Source: VRUE01 sp963780815 (GTDB lineage Bacteria; Actinomycetota; Thermoleophilia; Solirubrobacterales; 70-9). From it: a stretch of DNA of 64,000 bases. Shown one piece after another: positions 43,740 through 52,180 of the stretch. The position numbers and the translations under genes are program-made. The stretch spans positions 124,001-188,000 of the forward strand of contig CAWADG010000010.1 in assembly GCA_963780815.1 (NCBI GenBank). Reading direction: 5' to 3'. Under the pieces are notes generated by a model that ran no database searches, had not been told where the DNA came from, and saw only the letters and a program-made list of their open reading frames with translations. Every line of letters begins with the position of its first letter. Within the stretch, counting starts at the first letter, position 1.

Positions 43740-45262
43740 GCGAGAACGAGACCTACTACGTCACGACCCCGATCTATTACGTCAACGCCGAGCCCCACCT
43801 CGGGCACGCGTACTCGACGATGGCGGCAGACGTCCTCGCCCGGCACATGCGCCAGCGAGGGCGCGACGTCTTCTTCCTCACCGGGACAGACGAGCATGGC
43901 GAGCCGATCGAGACCGCGGCCGAGCGCGAGGGCGTGACGCCGCAGGAGCTGGTCGACCGCAACGCGGCCAAGTTCGAAGAGCTGATGCCGATCATCGACG
44001 CGACCAACGACTTCTTCATCCGCACCTCGGACCCCCGCCACACCGAGCGCGTCGCCGAGATCATCCAGCGCGTCTATGACAACGGCTGGGTCGACAAAGG
44101 GGTCTACGAAGGCTGGTACTGCCCGCGCTGCGCCGACTTCAAAACCGAGCGCGAACTGGGGCCGGGCGAGACCTGCCCGATCCACGAGATCAAGCTCGAG
44201 CGCCAGCGCGAGGAGAACTGGTTCTTCCGCCTCTCCGCTTTTCAGGGCCAGCTCGAAGGCCTCTACGAGGAGCGCCCCGACTTCGTCGTCCCCGACTTCC
44301 GCCGCAACGAGGCGGTGGCGTTTATCAAGCAGGGGCTGGAAGACGTCTCGCTCTCACGGCCGAAGCTGAAGTGGGGGATGCGGCTGCCGTGGGACCCCGA
44401 CCAGCGGATGTACGTCTGGTTCGACGCGCTCCTCAACTACGTGACGGCGCTGGCCTTCGCGCGCGAGGGCGAGGACCTGAGCGATCGCTACTGGCCGGCG
44501 AGCCTGCACGTGATGGCGAAGGACATCCTCAAATTCCACGCGGTGATCTGGCCGGCGCTGCTCTGGGCGGCCGACCTCGAGCCGCCGCGGCGGATGGCGA
44601 TCCACGGCTTCCTGCTGATGGGCGAGCGGAAGATGTCGAAGTCGCTTGGCAACGTCCTCGACCCGTTCGCGGTGATCGATCGCTTCGGCGCCGACGCGCT
44701 GCGGTTCTACTGCTTCCGCGAGGTCAGCTTCGGCCAGGACGGCTCGATCTCGACCGCCGGCTTCGAGGCCCGCTACGAGACCGAGCTCGCAAACGACTTC
44801 GGCAACCTCGCCAGCCGGGTGCTGGCGATGATCGAGCGCTACCGCGATGGGACCGTCCCGGTCGCCGCCGTCGACGCCGTCCTCGAGGAGGACTTCGAAG
44901 GCGTCGTCGGGCGCTTCAGCGACCTCCTCGACCGCGCCGAGCTGAGCCAGGCGCTGGAGCAGGCCTGGGCGTTGGTCCGGCGCCTCAACCGCTACGTCGA
45001 GGAGACGCGGCCGTGGGAGCTCGCCAAGGACGAGGCCGACCCCGAGCGCCTCGACGAAGTCCTCTACAACCTCGCCGAGGGCCTGCGGGTCACGACCCTC
45101 CTGCTCGCCCCCTACCTGCCGCAGACCGCCGAGAAGCTGCTCGCCGCCCTCGCCGAGGACTCACGCGCCCTCGCGGAGCTCGGCTCGCGGGAGGGCGGCC
45201 AGGCCGTCGAGCGGGTGCCGCCGCTGTTCCCGAAGATCGAGTCCGAGGTTTCGGAGAACTAG
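43736..45262 (+). CDS. metG: Methionyl-tRNA synthetase
   Basis: 508 residues. The HIGH motif appears as HLGHAY (residues 20-25) after TTPIYYVNAEP; KMSKS lies at about 299-303. One knuckle with CPRCADF is visible. No C-terminal EMAP-type tRNA-binding domain. Starts with GTG overlapping the rsmI stop, so ribosome modification and initiation-amino-acid charging are co-expressed. The stop overlaps the convergent FMN oxidase gene (CTAG). Confidence 0.96.
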   Translation: MSENETYYVTTPIYYVNAEPHLGHAYSTMAADVLARHMRQRGRDVFFLTGTDEHGEPIETAAEREGVTPQELVDRNAAKFEELMPIIDATNDFFIRTSDPRHTERVAEIIQRVYDNGWVDKGVYEGWYCPRCADFKTERELGPGETCPIHEIKLERQREENWFFRLSAFQGQLEGLYEERPDFVVPDFRRNEAVAFIKQGLEDVSLSRPKLKWGMRLPWDPDQRMYVWFDALLNYVTALAFAREGEDLSDRYWPASLHVMAKDILKFHAVIWPALLWAADLEPPRRMAIHGFLLMGERKMSKSLGNVLDPFAVIDRFGADALRFYCFREVSFGQDGSISTAGFEARYETELANDFGNLASRVLAMIERYRDGTVPVAAVDAVLEEDFEGVVGRFSDLLDRAELSQALEQAWALVRRLNRYVEETRPWELAKDEADPERLDEVLYNLAEGLRVTTLLLAPYLPQTAEKLLAALAEDSRALAELGSREGGQAVERVPPLFPKIESEVSEN

Positions 45263-46413
45263 GCCAGCGCGTCGGGGCCGAGCTGACTCGGCTCGGTGTA
45301 GCCGCAGAGGGCCATCGTCAGGTCGAGGTCGCCGAGGATCATCTTGAGGACGGTTTCGACGCCCTGCTGGCCCTCGAGGGCGAGGCCCCAGATGTAGGGG
45401 CGGCCGAGGAGGACGGCGTCGGCGCCGAGGGCGAGAGCCTTGATGATGTCGCTGCCGCCGCGGATGCCGCTGTCGAAGAGGATCGTGAGCTTGTCGCCGA
45501 CCGCCTCGGCGATCGGCGGTAAGGCATCGAGTGAGGCGATCGCGCCGTCGACCTGGCGGCCACCGTGGTTGGAGACGACGATCCCGTCGATGCCGCGGGC
45601 GGCCGCCTCGCGGGCGTCGTCGACGTGCTGGATGCCCTTGAGCAGGATCGGTAGCGAGGTGAGCTCGCGCAGCCACCCGAGGTCGTCCCAGGTCAGCGAG
45701 GGGTTGACGTAGACGCCGAGGTAGTGGCCGGTCGCGGCGCCGAGGTCCTCCTCCGGGGGCTTCTCGAGGTCGGCGCGGAAGACCGGGTCCTGGAAGAAGT
45801 TGGCGACCCCCGCGCCCTGCAGGAACGGGAGCCAGGCCTGCTGCAGGTCGCGCGGCTTCCAGCCGGGGATGAAGGTGTCGACGGTGAGGACGATCGCCCC
45901 GTATCCGGCCGCCTCGGCCCGGCGGACGAAGCTCTCGACGTGGCGGCGGTCGGCGGTCCAGTAGAGCTGGAACCAGCGGGGCGAGTCCCCGCCGGCCTCG
46001 GCGATCTCCTCGAGCGTGAAGTGCGATGCGGTGCTGGCGATCATCGGCACCCCGAGCGCGCCGGCGGCGCGGGCCGTCGCCAGCTCGCCGTCCTCGTGGA
46101 CGATCCTCTGAACGCCGATCGGGGCCAGCAGCAGCGGCGCCGGCATCTCGGTCCCGAGGACGTGGGTCGAGAGGTCGCGCGCGGCGACATCGCGCAGCAT
46201 TCGCGGGACGAGGCGGCGCCGCGCGAAGGCGGAGCGGTTGGCATCGATCGTCTCCTCGGTCCCGGCGCCGGCGAAGACGTAGGCGGCGGCGTTGGGATCC
46301 ATCTCCTCGGCGGCGCGGTGCTCGAGTTCGGCGATCGCGACCGGGATCGAGGGCGTCTCGCCGCCGAGCCCGCGGGCGTAGATCTCGCGGTAATAGTCGG
46401 CCGGATCCGGCAT
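45259..46413 (-). CDS. FMN-dependent alpha-hydroxy-acid oxidase/dehydrogenase
   Basis: 384 residues of the lactate/glycolate oxidase family. LLLAPIGVQRIVHEDGE, MIASTASHFTLEEIAEAGG, YWTADRRHVESFV, ILLKGIQHVDDAREAA, the catalytic His in VVSNHGGRQVDG, and DSGIRGGSDIIKALALGADAV binding FMN phosphate. Closest in outline to actinobacterial lactate 2-monooxygenase-like proteins. Oxidises an L-2-hydroxy acid such as lactate; exact substrate unknown. Confidence 0.92.
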   Translation of the reverse strand: MPDPADYYREIYARGLGGETPSIPVAIAELEHRAAEEMDPNAAAYVFAGAGTEETIDANRSAFARRRLVPRMLRDVAARDLSTHVLGTEMPAPLLLAPIGVQRIVHEDGELATARAAGALGVPMIASTASHFTLEEIAEAGGDSPRWFQLYWTADRRHVESFVRRAEAAGYGAIVLTVDTFIPGWKPRDLQQAWLPFLQGAGVANFFQDPVFRADLEKPPEEDLGAATGHYLGVYVNPSLTWDDLGWLRELTSLPILLKGIQHVDDAREAAARGIDGIVVSNHGGRQVDGAIASLDALPPIAEAVGDKLTILFDSGIRGGSDIIKALALGADAVLLGRPYIWGLALEGQQGVETVLKMILGDLDLTMALCGYTEPSQLGPDALA

Positions 46414-46511
46414 CTACAAATACTCGCGCTTCGCTCGCGGCGCAGAGAGCCAGATTTCGACGCTTGCTCGCTCCGCGCTCATGGGGGAAGGCTATTCATA
46501 GACTCACTCCG

Positions 46512-47279
46512 GTGATCGACTCGCACACCCATCTCTTCCTCTGCGAGGGCGAGGAGGACGAACTGGTGGCCGCGGCCGAGGTGGCCGGCGTGCGGCGGAT
46601 GCTCAACGTCGGGCTCGGTTCCGAGACGAACCGAGTCGCGCTCGCCGCCGCCGAGCGCCACGAGGGGGTGTTCGCCACCGCGGGCTGCCACCCGACTACG
46701 GCCGAAGAATTCGACGACGACCTCGCGGCCGAAGTCTGGGAGCTGGCCCAACACGAGAAGGTGCGGGCGATCGGCGAGACCGGCCTCGACTACTACCGGG
46801 AGACGGCGAGCCGGGGGGCTCAGCAGGTCGCGTTCGTCGCCCAGATCGAGATCGCCGACCGCTTCGGCCTGCCGATCGTGATCCACGCCAGAGATCCCGA
46901 CGGGGAGAGCGGGGCGGTCGACGACGTCTTCAGCATCCTCGACCAGCACCCGACCGAGGCCCCGGTGATCCTCCACTGCTTCCTCGCGCCGTGGCGCGTT
47001 CAGGACGCGATCGAGCGTGGCTGGTACTGCTCGTTCTCGGGGATCGTCACCTATCCGAAGGCCGATGAGCTCCGCGAGGCGGCCGCGGCGCTGCCCGACG
47101 AGCTGCTCCTGGTCGAGACCGACGCCCCTTACCTGGCGCCGCAGCCGGTGCGGGGCAAGCCCAACGAGCCGGCGAACGTCGTCGCCACGGCGGAGGTCGT
47201 GGCGCAGACCAGGGGCCAGGCCTACGAGGAGCTGGAGCGGGTCGTCGAGGCAAACGCGCGCACCCTCTTCGGCTGGTAG
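46512..47279 (+). CDS. tatD: TatD-family metal-dependent hydrolase
   Basis: 255 residues. Metal ligands are visible as DSHTHL (N-terminal), GETGLDYY, IVIHARD, ILHCF and ETDAPYLAPQ, the full TatD set. TatD enzymes are 3'-5' DNA exonucleases in DNA quality control. GTG 46512 starts directly at the V-I-D-S-H-T-H sequence; TAGACT nine bases upstream looks like the -10. It leads into rsmA through the structured element at 47293-47457. Confidence 0.92.
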   Translation: MIDSHTHLFLCEGEEDELVAAAEVAGVRRMLNVGLGSETNRVALAAAERHEGVFATAGCHPTTAEEFDDDLAAEVWELAQHEKVRAIGETGLDYYRETASRGAQQVAFVAQIEIADRFGLPIVIHARDPDGESGAVDDVFSILDQHPTEAPVILHCFLAPWRVQDAIERGWYCSFSGIVTYPKADELREAAAALPDELLLVETDAPYLAPQPVRGKPNEPANVVATAEVVAQTRGQAYEELERVVEANARTLFGW

Positions 47280-47292
47280 GCGGCTGTGGTTC

Positions 47293-47457
47293 AGCGCCCG
47301 TCCGGAAACCCCTCGCGCACGTCTGGCGGCGGCGGACACAGCGCAGGGCGGCGTCCTCAGTCGGCCGAATGGCGCTGCCATTCGTGCCTCCTTGCGTCCT
47401 GGCCCTGCTTGGTCCGGCGCTCGCCAGCCGCACACGCGGAGTTTCCGGATGGGCGCT
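47293..47457 (+). repeat. Structured intergenic element, copy B, enclosing the rsmA start codon
   Basis: Outer arms 47293-47309 (AGCGCCCGTCCGGAAAC) and 47441-47457 (GTTTCCGGATGGGCGCT) pair over 17 positions, one as G-U in RNA. The rsmA ATG (47449-47451) is inside the right arm. Within lie module 1 (CGGCGTCCTCAGTCG from 47349), the hairpin GAATGGC-gct-GCCATTC (47367-47383) and module 2 (CTTGCGTCCTGGCCCTGCT from 47391), as in copies A and C. Confidence 0.72.
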
Positions 47458-48210
47458 AGGCTCGGCCAGAACTTCCTCGCCGACCCGAACCTGCTCGACG
47501 CGATCGTCCGCGACGCCGAGCTGGAGCCGGGCGACGTCGTCCTCGAGGTAGGCGCCGGCGAGGGGGTGCTGACCGAGCGCCTCGCCGGGGCCGTCGCCCA
47601 CGTCCACTCGATCGAGCTCGACCGCGAGCTCGAGCCGGAGCTCGCGAAGCTGGCCGCCCGCCCGAACGTCGAGCTCCACTGGGGGGATGCGATGAGGATC
47701 GACCTCGGGGCCCTCGACCCGGCGCCGACAGCGCTCGTCGCCAACCTGCCCTACTCGATCGCGACGCCGCTGATCCTGCGCACGATCGAGGACCTTCCCT
47801 CGCTGACCCGGTGGACGGCGATGGTCCAGCGCGAGATCGCCGACCGCCTGCGCGCCGAGCCGGGTGGCCGCGTGTATGGATCGCCGAGCGTTCTGGTCCA
47901 GCTCGCCTGCGAGGTGCGGCTGGTTCGCACCGTCGACCCCGCCGTGTTCCGCCCCCGGCCGCGGGTCGAGTCGGCGATCCTCGGGCTGCGACGGACCGGG
48001 CCCGGCGCCGAGCCCGGCACGCGCGAGCTCGTGCGGGCTGCCTTCGCCCACCGGCGCAAGGCCCTTCCGCGCTCGCTCGAGCACGTCCGGCCGGGGATGC
48101 GCGAGGCGGCGCGCGAGGCGCTCACCGAGCTCGGCCTGCCCGCCGATGCGCGCGCCGAGGCGCTGTCCCCCGAGGATTTCGCGGCGCTGGCGGCGAAGCT
48201 GGCGCGATGA
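47449..48210 (+). CDS. rsmA: 16S rRNA dimethyladenosine transferase (KsgA)
   Basis: 253 residues. Dimethylates A1518/A1519 of 16S rRNA. GARLGQNFLADPNLLDAIV, the SAM site VLEVGAGEGVLTERL, the catalytic NLPYSIATPLI motif and C-terminal RPRPRVESAIL are all present. The ATG at 47449 gives an N-terminus only seven residues before NFL, short but normal for some members. The codon lies in a 17-bp stem of element B, which would hamper initiation unless unfolded. Overlaps ispE by ATGA. Confidence 0.95.
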   Translation: MGARLGQNFLADPNLLDAIVRDAELEPGDVVLEVGAGEGVLTERLAGAVAHVHSIELDRELEPELAKLAARPNVELHWGDAMRIDLGALDPAPTALVANLPYSIATPLILRTIEDLPSLTRWTAMVQREIADRLRAEPGGRVYGSPSVLVQLACEVRLVRTVDPAVFRPRPRVESAILGLRRTGPGAEPGTRELVRAAFAHRRKALPRSLEHVRPGMREAAREALTELGLPADARAEALSPEDFAALAAKLAR

Positions 48211-49040
48211 GGATCCTCGCCCCCGCCAAGATCAACCTCTGCCTCTACCTCGGGCCGCGCCGCGCCGACGGGCTGCACGAGCTCTGCTCGCTGTTCGAGC
48301 CGCTGGCGCTCGCCGACCTGATCGAGGTCGAAAGCTCGGAGGCCGACTCGGTCCTCTGCGAGGCGCTGGGGGGCGGCGGGAACCTCGCCGAGCTGGCGCT
48401 GGCCGCGCTCCGCGCCAGCGGCTGGGGCCATCCCCCGCTCCGGATCGAGATCGAGAAGCGGATCCCGATCGCCGCCGGACTCGGCGGCGGGAGCGCAGAT
48501 GCGGCCGCGGTCCTGCGGCTCGCCGCCGGCGAGGTCGCCGATCTGCCGGAGCTCGCGGCGGCGCTCGGAGCCGACGTCCCCTCACAGCTGGTCCCGGCGC
48601 TCTCGCTCGTCCAGGGCGCCGGCGAGCACGTCGAGCGGCTCCCCGCCCCTGCGCCCCACGCGGTCGTCCTCCTGCCGGGGGGCGGTGGGCTCGGCACCGC
48701 CGAGGTCTTCGAAGAGGCCGACCGGCTCGGCCTCGGGCGCGGCGCCGGCGAGCTGGCCAGGATCGCGGGCCGCCTACGGGTCGCGGCGGGCGCCGGCGCC
48801 TCGCCGCTCTCCTACGCGGACCTGCTCGTCAACGACCTCGAGCCGGCGGCACGCGCCCTCCGCCCGGAAATCGGCGACGCGCTCGACGCCCTGCGCCGCG
48901 CCGGGGCGGGCCACGCGATGCTGACCGGCACCGGCCCGACCGCGGTCGGCCTCTGCGAGGGCCTGGCGGCCGCCGAGCGGCTCGCCGAGCGGCTCGACCG
49001 TGACGACGCGATCGTCTGCGAGGCTGGCGCAGCGCCATGA
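48207..49040 (+). CDS. ispE: 4-diphosphocytidyl-2-C-methyl-D-erythritol kinase
   Basis: 277 residues. GHMP kinase of the MEP isoprenoid pathway: N-terminal APAKINLCLYLGPRRADGLH, the ATP loop PIAAGLGGGSADAAAVLRL (about 91-109) and C-terminal MLTGTGPTAVGL. Gives IPP/DMAPP precursors, among them undecaprenyl phosphate, recycled by the DedA-PAP2 protein encoded next (ATGA overlap). Confidence 0.96.
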   Translation: MRILAPAKINLCLYLGPRRADGLHELCSLFEPLALADLIEVESSEADSVLCEALGGGGNLAELALAALRASGWGHPPLRIEIEKRIPIAAGLGGGSADAAAVLRLAAGEVADLPELAAALGADVPSQLVPALSLVQGAGEHVERLPAPAPHAVVLLPGGGGLGTAEVFEEADRLGLGRGAGELARIAGRLRVAAGAGASPLSYADLLVNDLEPAARALRPEIGDALDALRRAGAGHAMLTGTGPTAVGLCEGLAAAERLAERLDRDDAIVCEAGAAP

Positions 49041-50548
49041 GGCTGCCGGGCAGCAAAGCGAAGGGGTGGAGGAAGTGGGCGCTGCGGGGGGCGATCGGTG
49101 TAGCGGCCCTCGCCGCCTACATCGCCTTCACCCAGCTGGTCGATCTCGAGAAGGTCCTCGAGGACGTCTCTCGCGCGCTCGGGGCCTGGACCTACCTCCT
49201 GGTCGGCTTCTTCGCCTTCGCCGAGACCGGGGCCTTCGTGGGGCTGCTGGTGCCGGGGGAGACGGTGATGATCCTCGGCGGCGCCACCGCCGGCCAGGGA
49301 GCGACCAACGTCTACATCATGATCGCGATCGGCTGGGCCTGTGCGTTCGCCGGCGACTCCACCAGCTTCTTCATCGGCCGCAGGCTGGGTCGCGAATTCC
49401 TGATGCGCAACGGCCCGCGCTTCGGGGTTAGCGAGGAGCGGCTCGAACAGATCGACGACCACTTCGAGCGGCACGGCGGCAAGACGATCTTCATCGGCCG
49501 CTTCGTCGGCTTCGTGCGCGCCTTCGCCCCGTTCATCGCCGGCAGCTCGGGGATGCGCTACCGGCTGTTCGTCCCCTACAGCGTCCTCGGCACCGGGATC
49601 TGGGTCAGCAGCGCGATCGTCCTCGGCTACCTGTTCTCGCGCAGCATCGACTCGGTCCTCAACTACGCGGGCAAAGGCGCCTTCGTCCTCGGCGCCTTCA
49701 TCGTGATCGTCGTCGGCGCGTTCTCCCTCCGACGCCACTTCAGGGTTGCCGAGAACCGGCGCGCGGCCGTGCACTGGATGGAGTCCCACGCGGCGACCCG
49801 CTGGATCGTCCTCCTCGTCCGCCGCTTCCAGCCCCAGCTCGAATTCCTCTGGGCGCGGGTGACGCCGGGAGGGACCTTCGGGCTCGAGTTCACGTCGTTG
49901 ATGGCGGTGCTCGCCGTCGGCGGCTTCGTCCTGATCGGGTACATCTCGATCATCAACGGCGATCCCGGGCCGACCCCGGGCGACGAAGTCGCGGCCGAAG
50001 TCGTCGAAGCGCTGCGCACCGGGTGGCTCGTCGACGTCGCCAAGGTGGTCACCGTGCTCGGCTCCTCGGCCGTCGTCTTCCCGCTGGTGGCGATCTCCGC
50101 CGCCGTGCTCGCGGTGCGGAGGCGCTGGGCCGAGTTCGCGGTCCTGCTGATCGGGATCGCGATCGTCTTCGTCGGGGTGCACGAGATCAAGGCGGCGGTC
50201 GACCGGCCGCGGCCCGAGGGCTCGCTCGTCGACACGTCCGGGTCCTCGTTCCCGAGCGGCCACGCCGCCTACTCGACCTTCTACGTCTGGCTGGCGGTGA
50301 TGGTCGTGATGAGGTTGCGGCCGGGGATAAGTCGCGGCGCGGCGATCTTCACGGCGGGGCTCGTGCTGACTGCGATCGTCGGCCTCACCCGCGTCTACCT
50401 CGGTGCCCACTACCTCAGCGACATCAACGGCGGCTGGGCGCTCGGCGCCGCCGCCTTCTCGCTCTGCGCAGCGTTCGCCCTCACCATCACCACGTTGCGC
50501 CAGAATGGGCACCGTGATGTTGCTGGCGGTCCAGAAGATCGAGAATGA
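49037..50548 (+). CDS. DedA-PAP2 fusion: putative undecaprenyl-phosphate flippase/phosphatase
   Basis: 503 residues in two membrane domains. Residues about 1-230 are DedA (VTT): FVGLLVPGETVMILGGA, GRRLGREFLMRNG and GRFVGFVRAFAPFIAG. Residues about 290-485 are a PAP2 phosphatase with KAAVDRPRP (about 384), FPSGHAAYS (about 405) and TRVYLGAHYLSD (about 450), the full catalytic set. DedA proteins are known to return C55-phosphate across the membrane and PAP2 enzymes make C55-phosphate from the pyrophosphate, so the fusion could do both steps. Overlaps ispE by ATGA. Confidence 0.92.
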   Translation: MRLPGSKAKGWRKWALRGAIGVAALAAYIAFTQLVDLEKVLEDVSRALGAWTYLLVGFFAFAETGAFVGLLVPGETVMILGGATAGQGATNVYIMIAIGWACAFAGDSTSFFIGRRLGREFLMRNGPRFGVSEERLEQIDDHFERHGGKTIFIGRFVGFVRAFAPFIAGSSGMRYRLFVPYSVLGTGIWVSSAIVLGYLFSRSIDSVLNYAGKGAFVLGAFIVIVVGAFSLRRHFRVAENRRAAVHWMESHAATRWIVLLVRRFQPQLEFLWARVTPGGTFGLEFTSLMAVLAVGGFVLIGYISIINGDPGPTPGDEVAAEVVEALRTGWLVDVAKVVTVLGSSAVVFPLVAISAAVLAVRRRWAEFAVLLIGIAIVFVGVHEIKAAVDRPRPEGSLVDTSGSSFPSGHAAYSTFYVWLAVMVVMRLRPGISRGAAIFTAGLVLTAIVGLTRVYLGAHYLSDINGGWALGAAAFSLCAAFALTITTLRQNGHRDVAGGPEDRE

Positions 50549-50762
50549 GTACCTGCTGTTCGGCGCCGCCGGGCTCGTCAGCCTCGCCGCCTTCATCGGC
50601 CTGATCCTCGTCCCGGCGATCAGCTCCTACGGCCGGATTTGGGAGAAGGCCGCCGCCGGCGTCCTCTCGCTGATCGTTCTCTGCGCCCTGGTCCTGACCG
50701 GCGTCGTCGCCGGCCTCGCGTTCGTCTACTACTACGACGCGATCTCCGAATTCTTCAGCTGA
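50505..50762 (+). CDS. Small two-helix membrane protein
   Basis: 85 residues from the ATG at 50505, or 81 from 50517. Two hydrophobic segments (LLFGAAGLVSLAAFIGLILV and GVLSLIVLCALVLTGVVAG) flank a short charged loop; the end is YYYDAISEFFS. It overlaps the DedA-PAP2 gene by 44 bases in another frame, so it is translated from the same message. No family recognised. Confidence 0.7.
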   Translation: MGTVMLLAVQKIENEYLLFGAAGLVSLAAFIGLILVPAISSYGRIWEKAAAGVLSLIVLCALVLTGVVAGLAFVYYYDAISEFFS

Positions 50763-50787
50763 GCCCGGGCCGGAGCCCTCCGCCAGG

Positions 50788-50793
50788 GATAAT
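50788..50793 (+). promoter_or_regulatory. -10 box GATAAT of the second PucR gene
   Basis: Seven bases before ATG 50801; an upstream ATG at 50792 falls inside this box and is therefore unlikely to be the start. Confidence 0.5.
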
Positions 50794-50800
50794 GCGCGCC

Positions 50801-52039
50801 ATGTCGGCGCCCGCAAGAGGTCAGAAAAAGGCTGCAAATCCCGCAGATGCGGGGGATCTTGCCGCGCTCTCTGAGGCGGTCGAGGCCGGTGCCGGGCTGC
50901 CCGCCGTAGCCCGCGCCGCGGCCCGTGTGCTCGACGCCAGCGTCGCCCTCATCGACCGCTCCGGCGCCGTTCTCGCGGTCGCCGGCGCCTCCCCCGACCA
51001 GGAGCGGAAGCTGCTGGCGGCGGGGGAGGGGGTGACGACGACAGAGCTGCGGGTCGCCGACAGCGTCGTCGGCGAGCTCCGCCATCGCGGCAGGGCCGAG
51101 CCCGACCCGACGATCGCGCGGATGGTGACGACGCTGCTGGCGCTCGAGCTCGAGCGCTCGCGCTCGCCGGAGTGGGAGAGCGAGGAGGTGGCGAGCGCGT
51201 TCGTCGACGCGGTGCTCGGCCGCAAGGTGACCGACCGCGGCGACATCGTCGCCCGCGCCGCCGAGCTCGGAGCCGATCTCGAGAAGGGGGCGGGCGTGAT
51301 CGTCGTCCGCACCGCGCCTCGGACTGCGCAGACCGGCGAGTGGCGCGATCGGGTGCTGAACCTGGCGATGAGGACCCTGCGCTCCTTCGCCCCCGGCGCC
51401 CTGGCCAACCCCGACGGCGGCGAGTCGACCGCCGAGATCGCGGTGATCGTCCCGGCCGAGGACGACGAGCGCCTCCTGCGGGCGGCCAACGGGCTCTCGC
51501 GCGAGCTCGAGGACGCGCTCGCCGGCTTCCACGTGACGATCGGGTGCAGCCGCCGGGCCACCGACCCTGTCGACCTGCACCGGGCGGGCAGCGAGGCCCG
51601 GCTCGCGGTCAACGTCGGCGAGGCCGACGGGCGGCCGCTGCTCGCGTTCGAGGACACCGGCGCCTACCGCCTGCTGCTTCCGGCGATGAGCGAGGACCCG
51701 GGCGAGCTCGAACGCTTCTACGGCGAGACGGTCGAGCCCCTCTCCGCCTACGACGAGCAGTACGAGACCGAGCTGGTCGCCACCGTCGAGGCCTATCTCG
51801 ACAACGACGGCAACGTCGCCGCGACCGCGAAACAGCTCTTCACCCACCGCCACACGATCCGCTACCGCCTCGAGCGGGTCCGCGAGCTCTGCGGCCACGA
51901 CGTCTCCGCCACCGAGGGCCGCGAGAAGCTCGGCCTCGGGCTGAAGGCGATGCGCGTCCTCGGCATCGCTTCGCCGCGCGGCCCGGCGATGGAGCCCGGC
52001 GCCGAAGGCGGGAAGGTTTCGCGCGGCGCCGAGGAGTAG
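50801..52039 (+). CDS. PucR/CdaR-family transcriptional regulator
   Basis: 412 residues. N-terminal sensor-like region (AGLPAVARAAARVLDASVALID), a middle GGDEF-like CdaR segment (DLEKGAGVIVVRTAPR, then HVTIGCSRRATDPVDLHRAGSEARLA) and the C-terminal PucR HTH YLDNDGNVAATAKQLFTHRHTIRYRLERVRELCG-type domain (about 340-380). Monocistronic and leaderless by its -10 position. The target is not evident; it ends next to tRNA-Gln. Confidence 0.9.
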   Translation: MSAPARGQKKAANPADAGDLAALSEAVEAGAGLPAVARAAARVLDASVALIDRSGAVLAVAGASPDQERKLLAAGEGVTTTELRVADSVVGELRHRGRAEPDPTIARMVTTLLALELERSRSPEWESEEVASAFVDAVLGRKVTDRGDIVARAAELGADLEKGAGVIVVRTAPRTAQTGEWRDRVLNLAMRTLRSFAPGALANPDGGESTAEIAVIVPAEDDERLLRAANGLSRELEDALAGFHVTIGCSRRATDPVDLHRAGSEARLAVNVGEADGRPLLAFEDTGAYRLLLPAMSEDPGELERFYGETVEPLSAYDEQYETELVATVEAYLDNDGNVAATAKQLFTHRHTIRYRLERVRELCGHDVSATEGREKLGLGLKAMRVLGIASPRGPAMEPGAEGGKVSRGAEE

Positions 52040-52112
52040 CTCCGGGGGGAGGATTTGAACCCCTCTCTTCCAGGACCAAAACCTGGCGTGCTACCGATTA
52101 CACCACCCCGGA
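52040..52112 (-). tRNA. trnQ: tRNA-Gln (TTG anticodon)
   Basis: 73-nt cloverleaf on the minus strand. Acceptor TCCGGGG/CCCCGGA, anticodon stem CCAGG/CCTGG with loop TTTTGGT giving anticodon TTG (reads CAA), T-loop GTTCAAATC. One A-C mismatch at the base of the T-stem. No CCA is encoded. It follows the PucR stop by one base in the opposite direction. Confidence 0.95.
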
Positions 52113-52180
52113 TTGTGGTTCGACCTTAGCGGGCGATCGATCCGCATCGCGTCGTCCGGGACTCGAACTAGTGTTCGATC

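Noticed and set aside
46414..46500. Further copy of the GCGTCCT element family between the FMN oxidase and tatD
   Set aside because: The gap is rich in cgcttcgctcgc-like sequence but has neither module and no long outer inverted repeat.
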